The notes under the pieces were generated by a model. The model was not told the origin of the DNA. It worked only from the letters and a program-made list of their open reading frames with translations, and did not search any database. From contig MCFE01000077.1 in assembly GCA_002104905.1 (NCBI GenBank), positions 62,001-126,000 of the forward strand: a stretch of 64,000 nucleotides of DNA, written 5' to 3'. Shown one piece after another: positions 53,634-63,218 of the stretch. The stretch comes from Basidiobolus meristosporus CBS 931.73. Its lineage: Eukaryota > Basidiobolomycota > Basidiobolomycetes > Basidiobolales > Basidiobolaceae. Made by a program: the position numbers and the translations under genes. Position 1 is the first letter of the stretch. Every line of letters starts with the position of its first letter.

Positions 53634-54620
53634 CTAATACTGGATCTTGTTGACACCCGTGTCATATGAGGTGTACTTGGTCTCGCTCCAGCCATTGCCA
53701 CCATCATACTTGTTTTCACCCCAACCATAGCTCCCACCGTTGTATTTGTTGGCGTCCCAACCACTACCGGCACCGTTGAACTTCTTGTCATCCCAACCAC
53801 TACCGGCACCGTTGAGCTTCTTGTCGTCCCAACCACTACCAGCACCGTTGAACTTCTTGTCGTCCCAACCACTACCGCCACCGCTGAGCTTCTTGTCGTC
53901 CCAACCGTAGCCTCCGTCGTTGTAGAACTGTCTCCAACCGTTCTTGAACTTCTGGATCAGTTCTTCGTAATTCCCAGTGTGGGCATTTGCGGCGGCCAAG
54001 GCGATTCCTTTCTTCAGGCCTAGCTGGTAGCCAGCCTCTTCACCAAGCTTAAGACCCTGTCTGAATCCTGCGTCCTGTCCTTTCTTTTCAGCGATTTTTT
54101 GGGCTTCGTCGTATCCTTTCCAGTAGCCATTGTCGACTCCGGTTTGGACCCCCTCAGCCCAACCGCTGGCGGCACCCTTTCGCTCGCCCTTCGCATCTCC
54201 CTTCACGAAGCCTTTTTTGAAGCCTTTCTCAACTCCGGTCTTGTATCCGGGCTTATAACCGGCCTCGCGGCCATTGTTGTAGCCTACATCCCATTGGTCA
54301 TAATGGCTCTCGTAATCCTTGCTATTCCCCTTCTCTTCCCATCCGCCCTTCCCCTTGTTAACCTTGATGGGGCTGGTGCGAACCACCTTGGCGGAACCCT
54401 TTCCACCATTGCGGTTGTAGGTTCCTTTGTCAACCTTGATGGGGCTGGTGCGAGCTACCTCGACATAATCCTTCCCATCATCGTAGCCATAGGATTCCTT
54501 GTCAACCTTGATGGGGCTGGTTCGAGCCACTCCGATCTTCGCCTTCTCCTCTTCAGCGGCCGACACTAACAGAGATGGAGAGGCACTGACAATTACGGCG
54601 AAGATGAGGGAGTATTTCAT
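53634..54620 (-). CDS. Secreted Gly-x3 repeat protein, 328 residues, with N- and C-terminal repeats
   Basis: A single exon encodes this protein. Residues 1-21 are a signal peptide. The motif R-T-S-P-I-K-V occurs three times exactly 24 residues apart (from residues 33, 57 and 81). Residues 113-208 are 24 consecutive tetrads, 22 starting with Gly and the 16th and 17th with Ala, in perfect register with the 241-residue paralogue. The linker (A-H-T-G-N-Y-E-E-L-I and W-R-Q-F-Y) is shared too. The C-terminus has about seven 12-residue repeats of the form G-W-D-D-K-K-F-N-G-A-G-S, the later ones degenerate. The central part is rich in Lys and Glu between the glycines, so an amphipathic or assembling helix is likely. 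I know no family with this combination. Confidence 0.82.
   Translation of the reverse strand: MKYSLIFAVIVSASPSLLVSAAEEEKAKIGVARTSPIKVDKESYGYDDGKDYVEVARTSPIKVDKGTYNRNGGKGSAKVVRTSPIKVNKGKGGWEEKGNSKDYESHYDQWDVGYNNGREAGYKPGYKTGVEKGFKKGFVKGDAKGERKGAASGWAEGVQTGVDNGYWKGYDEAQKIAEKKGQDAGFRQGLKLGEEAGYQLGLKKGIALAAANAHTGNYEELIQKFKNGWRQFYNDGGYGWDDKKLSGGGSGWDDKKFNGAGSGWDDKKLNGAGSGWDDKKFNGAGSGWDANKYNGGSYGWGENKYDGGNGWSETKYTSYDTGVNKIQY
53665..53905 (-). repeat. Coding 36-bp minisatellite
   Basis: This is the DNA counterpart of the 12-residue C-terminal repeats. The central four units are nearly identical at DNA level (CTTCTTGTCGTCCCAACC blocks on the plus strand), so copy number may vary between strains. Confidence 0.75.
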
Positions 54621-55293
54621 GGCGGCGAGAAAGAGACGAGGAGAGGTGAGTGGAAGATGCAGAAAGTTGGAGAACTATCGGATACACCAGCCTTGACTCC
54701 CTCAAATCCATACACTTTATAGGAAATTAAGAACACCGACTCATGCAGGATGCAAATGCTCCTTGTTTCGTCTTGCTTTGGATGGTGGTCATCGTATGAA
54801 ACCTACCATCCAAACCTCCTTTGGTTTGAAAGCACTGCAGATTGTCCATTCATAACCTCTGTTTCGATGATCAAACCATTGATACATATTGGGGCATTCT
54901 GGTGCCGAATTTTCTTACAAAGCAAGGTGTTCTGCTACATGTGAAGATCAGTCACCCTAGAACTTTGGGGAGCCACCGGTTTTCGTCCCACAGCCAATTC
55001 AAGTTGGACTGTTACCAGCAACATCATCGCCAGGAATCGCCAGTATGTGATTCCCTCTTTACAAGTCCCAATTTGGCCAGCTTCCGTGGATTGTGTTACG
55101 AGGTTGTTATCAGCAGCCCAGATTAGGCTAGCGGTTCATCCATCTCCTTTTTCGCTCCCTCCATACGACGGTTCACATGAGGTCCCGCCATTGGAGGAGT
55201 GAAATTACTGTAAAACCTTTTCCAAGATACGCTTATTTTGTCGTGGAAAATCTATCTATATACCGTGCATCCTCCTTGGCAGAGGTTCCAGCA
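54621..55293. other. Intergenic region between divergent genes
   Basis: It holds the promoters of the 328-residue gene (minus) and the PC-esterase-like gene (plus). The PC-esterase frame stays open up to an ATG at 55,177. Nothing else was recognised. Confidence 0.4.
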
Positions 55294-56799
55294 ATGAAGG
55301 TCCACCACTTGTACAGAAAACTTTTGACCAACTCGCCCAACATATACCAACCCCCGCTCGCTCTCAGCTTGGCTCGGACTAGGCGCCTCAAGTGGCTAGG
55401 AGTCGGGCTATGCTTGCTGTTGCTGGGAGCTGCGTTCTTCCGAAGCATCTTGACAATACCAACCACCTTGGACATCTCTCCAAAGGACCTTGCTGCCCTC
55501 ACTTGCCCCTCTCTCATGCTCCCTGCTACTCCAGTATCCTTCCATGGTTCATGTCAAGAGATTCCATCTCTGGACGAGAAATTCCGTGTTTTCAATTGCA
55601 AGTCCCCAGATACGTGCATGGTGGGGTATGTTGAGATCCAAAGGGTCAACAAGGATTACTGTGAGGAGGCCAAAAAGATCGACTACTCACCCAGCCCTGT
55701 CCACCAGGAATACTTTGGTCGTATCGATGGACCGGATACTTTCTACGTGAACTTCACCGGTGCGCAGAAACTGGCAGTGTCTGAATGGCAGTTCCGCGAG
55801 GACTGCAGTTATCGCTTTCCGTATACCTTTCACAACTCAGGGGCTGTCCAGCTCAGCATCACCCATGTATACGACGGGTTCAGAGGGGTGAATGAGGTTT
55901 CCCAAGAATGGCCCGAGTATCTCGGAAATGTAGTTGTTCAGGACCATGAGGACACCATATGTCCCCAATGTCCGGCTACAAATACGAGCGGCCTCCAGTC
56001 CAATGAATCCACCTCTATTTGTGACGACGAGCGGCCTGTTCGAGGGGCTTGGGTCCCTTGGCAAGATACGGCTCTTTCTACCTCGGGATACCTATGGTCT
56101 CCCCTAGGGTGCGTGTATACGCACAAGATCAAACCAATCCAGGAGAGAGCGTGCCTGGCTAATCCGCGCTCTATTCTATTCACCGGAGATTCCCAAATTC
56201 GGGTCACCTATGACAACATATGGAGACGCTTCGATGGGCAATTGGGTAGAATCAACACCTTGAATCGGTTCCTGGATCGCAAGAAGGTGATCAAGAACGT
56301 AACCTTGTATCATCACAAAGACGTCTTCCTGGAGGACATAGCCGGCCGTACGCCGGCCGAATTGCTGACCTACGACACCATCGTGTTCAACTTCGCCCAG
56401 TGGCCGGCGTCCGGGCCCAACAATGGTGGCCATTGGACCACCGAGAAATTCCTCTCAAGGTTGACGAATGTAACGGACTACCTGGCGGGAATTCGGGACT
56501 CACGCCCGAAGGGGAAGCCATTGCGCTTGATATGGCACGGAATTCACGCCTTTTCCACCACCAATCCCTATTCCAAAAGCCGTATCGACTGGCGTACCAA
56601 CCCTCGGCTGAAGAACTGGAACGTATTTGCCGAGGATATAATGAAGGGACACGGGATCCGCTCGATCAACTCTTTTCAGATCACTTATCCAATGATAGAT
56701 ACCAGCCCTGATAAGGCCCATTACTTCGGTACAGACGCCGAAGAGGCCATTGTAGATGAAACTCTACACAAGCTTGACTTGTGTGAACCAGTGTACTAG
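55294..56799 (+). CDS. PC-esterase-like type II membrane protein (GDS...DxxH)
   Basis: A single exon of 501 residues from the ATG at 55,294, or 540 if the ATG at 55,177 is used. I prefer 55,294, which places the one membrane segment (W-L-G-V-G-L-C-L-L-L-L-G-A-A-F-F) at about residues 33-50 after a basic N-terminus, the layout of a Golgi type II protein. The lumenal part carries F-T-G-D-S-Q-I-R (catalytic Ser block) near residue 300 and D-K-A-H-Y-F (DxxH block) about 20 residues from the end, as in the PC-esterase family (plant PMR5/TBL, fungal Cas1/Cap64-like), which O-acetylate or deacetylate glycans. Many Cys and several N-x-S/T sequons fit a secretory location. The substrate is unknown. 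W-P-A-S-G and a conserved W-H-G-I-H block lie between the catalytic motifs. Confidence 0.75.
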   Translation: MKVHHLYRKLLTNSPNIYQPPLALSLARTRRLKWLGVGLCLLLLGAAFFRSILTIPTTLDISPKDLAALTCPSLMLPATPVSFHGSCQEIPSLDEKFRVFNCKSPDTCMVGYVEIQRVNKDYCEEAKKIDYSPSPVHQEYFGRIDGPDTFYVNFTGAQKLAVSEWQFREDCSYRFPYTFHNSGAVQLSITHVYDGFRGVNEVSQEWPEYLGNVVVQDHEDTICPQCPATNTSGLQSNESTSICDDERPVRGAWVPWQDTALSTSGYLWSPLGCVYTHKIKPIQERACLANPRSILFTGDSQIRVTYDNIWRRFDGQLGRINTLNRFLDRKKVIKNVTLYHHKDVFLEDIAGRTPAELLTYDTIVFNFAQWPASGPNNGGHWTTEKFLSRLTNVTDYLAGIRDSRPKGKPLRLIWHGIHAFSTTNPYSKSRIDWRTNPRLKNWNVFAEDIMKGHGIRSINSFQITYPMIDTSPDKAHYFGTDAEEAIVDETLHKLDLCEPVY

Positions 56800-57727
56800 T
56801 CCGTAAGCGTATGTTAATTCTCTCGACCACTTGATGTAATAAATCTCACCTATTTGGGAATGTGTGACCAGGCTGGGGGCCCATGTTGGGAAGTATCCAG
56901 AAATACATTCCGCAATTACTTGTAGATAGAGTTGTGGCACTGCGCATTCGGACCCAGCGACTGTGGATCTACATATCCGCATGCTACGGACTGGATTCGA
57001 TCCACAAGGATCTAGTGGGCTTATACGAGTCGACATGCAAATCTAAGCAGCACCATACAGCAAGCTCGTTCACAGCATGAAAACGCATATGCAAATCCTC
57101 TGTGTCGCTTCAAGGGGAACGCCGAAAGACACGGCTACCAAAAGGCAGTACAGGTTGGTCAGGCCAATCTGTGCGCCCCTTTCAGATGGTTAACGATTCA
57201 CCCGCCGTTGTATGATCCTGTGGGAATCATTGGTGGCTGGATATTGATGATGTCTTCATTTATATTAATAGATGAATCTGGATAGATCATTGGCAGGAAA
57301 CCATGGGACTTCAGGACATCCAGGTGAGTAGGAATGCCACGGATTCCTAGCGCCTCATTGATTCTAGGGATGTGTGAATATGTGGGTGCTGCACAAATCT
57401 GCAACTGCTATGTTTTGTCGAATCTCCCGTATCTGAGTGGATCCCGCTCCTCTCACTCATATTCGCCCAGGCCGATTTCTTCTTGCTTGACTTTCCCCCT
57501 TCCCAACTTGGCTCTTAGCCCACACCTTCATTGCTGCCCCTCTTAGAGCCCTCTGCTTCTCCCACCACCCCCACCCCTACCTGCCGGCTTGGAATTCGGT
57601 TGATACTCTCGCCCAGGCCTTATCTATCTACCCAGTGAACAGCCCTCAACCAAGCGTGAAGAAACTCCCACCCGACAAGACCGTTCCCTAAGCCCTTACC
57701 AGTCGACCAGTAGTCTCTTACTTCATC
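56800..57727. other. Intergenic region, pyrimidine-rich before the F-box gene
   Basis: Bases 57,440-57,720 are C/T-rich (TCCCCC, CCACCCCCACCCC), typical of a fungal core promoter and 5' UTR. No coding frame is supported. Confidence 0.5.
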
Positions 57728-59234
57728 ATGACCAAACCAGACTTGTTCGAAAGACGAGCATCACTGAGCGTGGCCGCGAAGCAGACGACGAAGGACGATT
57801 TTGAGGTACCTTTGTTGAATATTTTACCCCTCCTCACCCCCGCACTTACGGGAGAATCCAATTCCGTTGGGCTGGAGGTGGAAGAGAGACCTTCGCAGAG
57901 GCTAATCCTATGTGTATTTTAGCTTGACAAAAACTCGACTGGCGAGTCTTCCTCACAGGCCGGCCCCGCGAAGCACATTATCCCAACTCCTCCCTCCTCA
58001 CCTCTCGTTTTGACAACCCCCAGGGGTGGGGCTTCCTCTGTACTGAGTCTCCAACAACAACAACAACACCAGCAGCAGCAGCAACCTTATGTTTCCTCCG
58101 CACCAATCTCTCGTGCGCTTGAAGCTCCTCACAAGCCCTGCGACTTGGTGAGTTCAAAGTGCAGTACTTTTTCACCCACTGTTAATCCAACCACCGACCT
58201 AGAGGCATCAGTCGGTACCTTGAAAACGGCCAAACACCAGCATTTCGCCCCCGAGCTCCTCTATAAGATCTTCTCCTATCTATCCTTCACCCAATCCACC
58301 CTGGGCACGTGCGCACTCGTGTGCAAGCAGTGGAACACCATTGCGTGCACCATACTCTGGCGACGACCCATCTTCACCTCCCTCCAATCGGTTGAGAAAT
58401 TCATCTCCGCTCTAAATATAGACCTCACACTACAACCAGAACTCTCCTCGTTCCCTCCACCCTGCCCAGCCCCTCCTCCTCACCGGCTCCTCGGCGGCCA
58501 CATCAACCAATGCTGGTGGGGGTGAGGTCGAAGTTGGGTCTTTCAAATCCAACGACCAGCATGGGGATGGGAGCGGGAATCACTCGAACTTTGTGGCACA
58601 GAGATATGCCTCCCTCGTCCGAATCATCGATTTCACTTTGCTGGACGAGATCCATCGAAACAGCACCGTACTATCACAGCACATAGTTCGACTGATCCCC
58701 TTGGTGCAGCCAAGCCTTCAGTGCCTTGACCTAGGGTTCAACAAGGGGGTGAAGAACTTCGACTTACAGCGGCTCTCGCCGTGGCTCTCGAACCTGACCT
58801 CCCTGAACCTCGCTGGAGGCAGCCGCACCGACATAGTGCTCACTAAGCTGAGCAAACACTGCCCGAACTTGACCCGGCTTTCAGTCAGCTGGAACTCCCA
58901 GCTCACGGACTTTGGGTTCGTCGAGATGGCAAGACATTGTCGTAAGCTTCGGGCCCTTGACGTGACGAACTGCGCCCAAATCACCGACACCGGGGTAATG
59001 GCGCTGGCGGTGTACTGTACACAGCTACGAGTGCTGAGCGTCTCTTACTGCCAGTGTGTCGGGGAGGTGGCGATCTGGGAGCTGGTGCGAAGCTGCAAGG
59101 AGTTGAAGCTCATCAACGCCCTGGGATGCATCAACTTGTCGAGAAGGTTCCCGGACGAGTTGAAGCTGAAGTACCCGGAGCTTCTGATCAACGTCCCGGG
59201 GGTGCTTCCTTTTTACTATCCAGAGATCGCCTAG
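57728..59234 (+). CDS. F-box/leucine-rich-repeat protein (AMN1/Grr1-like), frame break or small intron near 58,400-58,560
   Basis: Exon 1 (57,728-57,805) is joined to exon 2 (from 57,923) in phase across a 117-nt intron. Exon 2 has a poly-Gln stretch (58,050-58,085) and an F-box (A-P-E-L-L-Y-K-I-F-S-Y-L-S...L-V-C-K-Q-W-N-T-I-A, then L-W-R-R-P, about 58,246-58,375). That frame stops at 58,523. A second frame from about 58,420 to 59,234 carries cysteine-type LRRs (C-P-N-L-T-R-L-S-V-S-W; C-R-K-L-R-A-L-D-V-T-N-C; C-T-Q-L-R-V-L-S-V-S-Y-C). Joining the two needs a shift of one base, explained by a 31-nt intron (58,391-58,421, GTTGAG...TATAG) or by an indel. F-box proteins recruit substrates to SCF ubiquitin ligases; the LRRs give specificity. 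Confidence 0.8.
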
Positions 59235-60755
59235 ACTTTCCCCACCCACAACCGTATCTCTCACCGCCCTAACCACCAACCCTCATACTCCCCCTCAACC
59301 CCACGCTCCACTTTGAAGCCCTTAGTTTATGTTAATTTCCCTCGAGAATCTCCCTCACGAATCCGATCATATCAGTGAACGAAGTGAGGTCTATATATAA
59401 CACTACCCTGTGTATCAACCTACAGGGACATTTTGTTGATTTAAGCAAGCGAATGAGCCGCTACTCTAACCAAGTTAGTACACCCCCACACTCTCTACCC
59501 ATTCGCCCACTTCCAACGCCCTCCATCCGTGACGTGGTCGCGTTCCTTTGTAATTTCCATGGAAGGAAATCCGGGAAATCAGCAGTCACCTAGCTATATT
59601 CACCTCCCTCCAGATCGAATCCCCCCTAATCCCCCACCACCATCACCGCCCCTACCCATCCCCATCCTCATTGAACTATCGATAAAATTCAGCCAACTCC
59701 CGGAACCCCCATTGAACCCCGTTCATCTTCACCCACATCGATCAGCACACCTCTTTGATCTCAAGGTTGGTGTGGATGTAGATGTGTAGAGGTGTTCATG
59801 GCGGCGTAGACCTCGATGGAATGATCTAGATTCCCTGCTCAGTGCCTGTGCTACATAAAATCCCCCTCCCCAGCATGCAGGGTAACATTTCGAGGTTACG
59901 ACCATAGTACTTGGATCACTCACAATATATCGTGTACTTGGGTACGTTCTCGAACCCGAACTGAACCATCCCGCTGCCTCCAGGAGACGCCACCCCTTGC
60001 TGCCTATGTCGCACGAGGAGGCACTCTGAGGTGTGGATGACCAGAGCTGACGAGCGAAATCGATGGGGTGTACAGTACAAATGAAGTAACAATGATGTTT
60101 GGGGCGGGGGTCGGAGTGGGAATGGGAGCGGGACAAGGAGCAGGATGAAGATCAACATGAAGGTAAGGCGAGGTAAATTGGTGCCAGTAAATGTAAACGT
60201 CAGAGAATCAAGAAATTGGCCGAATGTTTTAGACGAAACCAACATTTTTTTTTCTTATTTCCTTTTTCAGTTTTTTTCATGGAATTTTTTTTCCAGCTTG
60301 GTCAACTAGTGATTCGAACGAAGAAAAAGTTCTCGTAAAGGAGAGAAGAGGAGAGAGGGGTAGGGGTAGAGGATATTTAGGGTACACAGTGATATGGGTT
60401 ATCATCTAGAACCAAACATGAGCGACATCCGAAATGTTCCTTATGTCTTTTACAGGTTTTTTTGGGGTTTTCTGTTCTAACTAATAGCTAAAGAAGTGGA
60501 TCGTTGGAAAATCTTGGAAAATTTCGAGCTCGGCAAGAAAAAAAATGAATCGGCCTGTGGTTGGGGGAGGTGGGGACGGGTGGCGGGAGTAGCTGGAATT
60601 CACCAGATACTCTCCGGCCCCCACTCCTCCTCAAAAGTGGATCGGCAAAATGTAAGCATATGGATGAACCCGTGGATTGCCCATCAGGTTCCTACAAAGT
60701 CAGTTTCAGAACGAGAGATTCCCTGAGTCCCGGGGCCCGCTTGGCGGGGAGCTAT
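59235..60755. other. Intergenic region between convergent genes
   Basis: Convergent 3' flanks of the F-box gene and the cyclin. It is pyrimidine-rich near 59,600-59,660 and has T-runs near 60,245-60,290. Overlapping minus frames at 59,729-60,245 show no recognisable features. No RNA gene was seen. Confidence 0.4.
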
Positions 60756-61745
60756 TTACAAAAGATATGACTGCAACGGCTGATGACGAGTGAAACTCTC
60801 ATTAGAACGATTTCTCTTATAAGAATGTTTACTGCAAGCGACGAGGTCGTTGCTCAACGTGAGTTGGCAACCACAGGGGGCTCGAGTAGGCTGTGCATCC
60901 CAGGCTTGTGCTTGGGCGGCATTGCTTAAGCTTTGTTGGAGTGTGCTTAACCATTGATTGTACTCATCAGCGCTAATGAACAGGTCGTAACGCAAAGCGG
61001 TCAGGAATTCCACCTCCACAAAATTCAACACATGAAGAGGAAACCCTGCGGTCTCGGACCAGGTTTGGTTGGTGTAAACCAGGTCGTCGTGAAACTTGGC
61101 AGCGGTTATCAAGGCGACGGTAAACAACAAGAACTCATGGCCGGGCTCGGGCTTCGCCATGGGGTTGTTTACCCTGTATTTATGGAGATACTTCACACTC
61201 AGAAGAATGGACGCCGAGCTGATGTACAGCTTACGCATAAGCTCCTTGGCGTAATTTCTGAAGGCAGGGCTCGCGGAGTGAGAGCCCCATGTAGTGCTTC
61301 CATGAACAATATTGTAAACCACATCGGCAATTAAGCCAGTGATATCAGGGTGGTCTTCCAAGCTCGGTGCGGTGAACCCGTTAGCGGAGTGCATCGTGGG
61401 CACCGGCTGTTGGACCATACCAGTGGACTGCAACGCAGGCTGTTGGTATTGAGAACTTGAGTGATGATAGCAAGGGAAATAACCTAAATTTGAACGATTC
61501 GAGTTACCATTAGAAGTGGTGTTGGGTCCAGACCAAATATAGTGGGATTCCAAGCTGTTCATAAACGATAGCAATTCAAGTATGAGGTTATTCAAATGGT
61601 TCCCTTGTCTATCTAACGACTCTTCGTATGTAAAGAAAGGGGTGGGGAAGGCGGTGATCACCAGAAAAGCAGAAGCAAGTTCAGTGCGATAACGATTCAT
61701 CAGGGAACGACCCAGCCTTATATAGGCCGCACTTCCTGTCATCAA
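60756..61745 (-). CDS. PCL/PHO80-type cyclin
   Basis: A single frame of 329 residues; the true start may be the first, second or 16th codon Met. Cyclins of this family activate Pho85-type kinases, linking phosphate or nutrient state to the cell cycle and polarity. The cyclin fold lies at about residues 165-265: A-K-E-L-M-R-K-L-Y-I-S-S-A-S-I-L-L-S-V-K-Y-L-H-K, F-T-V-A-L-I-T-A-A-K-F-H-D-D, Y-T-N-Q-T-W-S-E, E-V-E-F-L-T-A-L and Y-D-L-F-I-S-A-D-E-Y-N-Q-W-L. The K-F-x-D-D and Y-T-N-x-x-W blocks are diagnostic. An Asn/Ser/Gln-rich segment lies before it and a basic C-terminal tail after it. Confidence 0.88.
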   Translation of the reverse strand: MMTGSAAYIRLGRSLMNRYRTELASAFLVITAFPTPFFTYEESLDRQGNHLNNLILELLSFMNSLESHYIWSGPNTTSNGNSNRSNLGYFPCYHHSSSQYQQPALQSTGMVQQPVPTMHSANGFTAPSLEDHPDITGLIADVVYNIVHGSTTWGSHSASPAFRNYAKELMRKLYISSASILLSVKYLHKYRVNNPMAKPEPGHEFLLFTVALITAAKFHDDLVYTNQTWSETAGFPLHVLNFVEVEFLTALRYDLFISADEYNQWLSTLQQSLSNAAQAQAWDAQPTRAPCGCQLTLSNDLVACSKHSYKRNRSNESFTRHQPLQSYLL

Positions 61746-63218
61746 TTAACCACTCAAACACATGAAAATGGAAAATGGAAAAATAAGTCAGTTTCAAATC
61801 AAATTTATACATGCTGAATAACAGCAGCTGGGATTTATTGGGGGTGGGCCAATGGTTACATGGGAATGGATCATGGCTCCTAGGCAGAATCTATCATTGA
61901 TGGCTGTTGATTCGCGGTTTGAAGATAGTGGCCAACTGCGGTCATCAGTCATCTGACGAAAGCCCTTATTGATGAGAAGTTGTAGAATAATAAGCATTCA
62001 TGCAGCCGACCAAGCACTTGTCCAACTCATCTAGTGCCGCGGGTGTTGGTACCAGAAGACGGCTTATGATGTAGTGTAATTAACATCAAATTTGACGTGC
62101 GGCTCGACCATCGCAGTGATTCGTCAGACCTTTGTTTTGCTGAGTGCCCTAGTTAGAGCGGCATTCAGCTCTCCCCGATGATTGGCTGCACCCATCGTGA
62201 ATCAACCAACCCATGCCTATCGACCCGGCCTGGAATGCCAATTGGACGCTGGGGTGGTTTGCGGCCGGAGTTGTCAGTGACTAGGTGCAGCAGCGCTCCC
62301 TTAGTAATTAGCGATAATGACTGTTCAATGAATGCGCGATTGCGGGTAGGGCTTTGGGCGAGGCTGCCGGAGTCTCAATCTCCCGGACTACGCCCCAATC
62401 TTTCTAGAAGATCCAATGCCGAAATTGACGCATGCATCCCACACATACCTCCAATGCAAGGAAAACACTCTTCACCATCTGTGGTGCTGCGTTATTTGAT
62501 ACGACCCGACTCCTATATTCCCCTTAACACCCAGCAATTCGGTAGTCGATAATCACATGAATATGCTCTAAGCCACACATTGATGCCATTGATTGGTTCA
62601 TATCTCCGTGTAGGTGGCCTGACCAGTGTATATTCGCCAAGGTGGGTGGATATGCTGGCTGGCCTCTGCTACGGCGTTCTTAAAGCTGGCTATTGAGGCG
62701 AGGTATTCGCAGTGTGAGTATATTATCTAGTGTTGGCGTTCTCGTGGCATCCAACTGGGCTCATTCATATCTGAGAATGCGGTGATCTGAAATGAGATGG
62801 TTGTGCCACTGACAACAGGTTTGGATGTCTGGAATTGTGCCCTGTGTGCAGCCGGCGAGGTGTCGTGAAGGAAACCAAGTTGGGTGGCAGCCTGGTGTGT
62901 AGCGGGTTCATAGAGGAGTCATGAAGCGGGTATGTGCATTGGAGTCTCGTGATTCCAATGACGACACATCATAAATACCTATGGAATTATTCAGTCTTAT
63001 TTAAGTATGCTCGGTTTAGATATTTTACCAAAAAGGGGAGATAATGGCAATGGAGTGTATGAATTCAAATGAAGTTTAGCTATAGGGCTTAATCCATTTT
63101 CATCCTAACCCATAGCTTTGCCCGTTCCCCCGACTTCACTCCATGTCCCACAGCCAAGTCAGCACCAACAACAGTACCCCTTCTATGCAGACGAGCCATC
63201 TGAGTCAGGAGAAGCACA
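61746..63218. other. Intergenic region
   Basis: A 1.5-kb region with promoters of the cyclin and the rightmost gene. A 124-codon plus frame (62,178-62,552) has no recognisable motif and atypical composition; it is not called. Nothing else was seen. Confidence 0.4.

Noticed and set aside
54099-54569. A 156-codon plus-strand frame opposite the 328-residue gene
   Set aside because: An antisense shadow of a repeat-rich coding region.
59729-60245. Two overlapping minus-strand frames with hydrophobic stretches
   Set aside because: Low-complexity pyrimidine-rich DNA, no conserved motif, and located between two convergent genes.
62178-62552. A 124-codon plus-strand frame
   Set aside because: No recognisable domain or splice context; expected by chance in CpG-rich DNA of this length.
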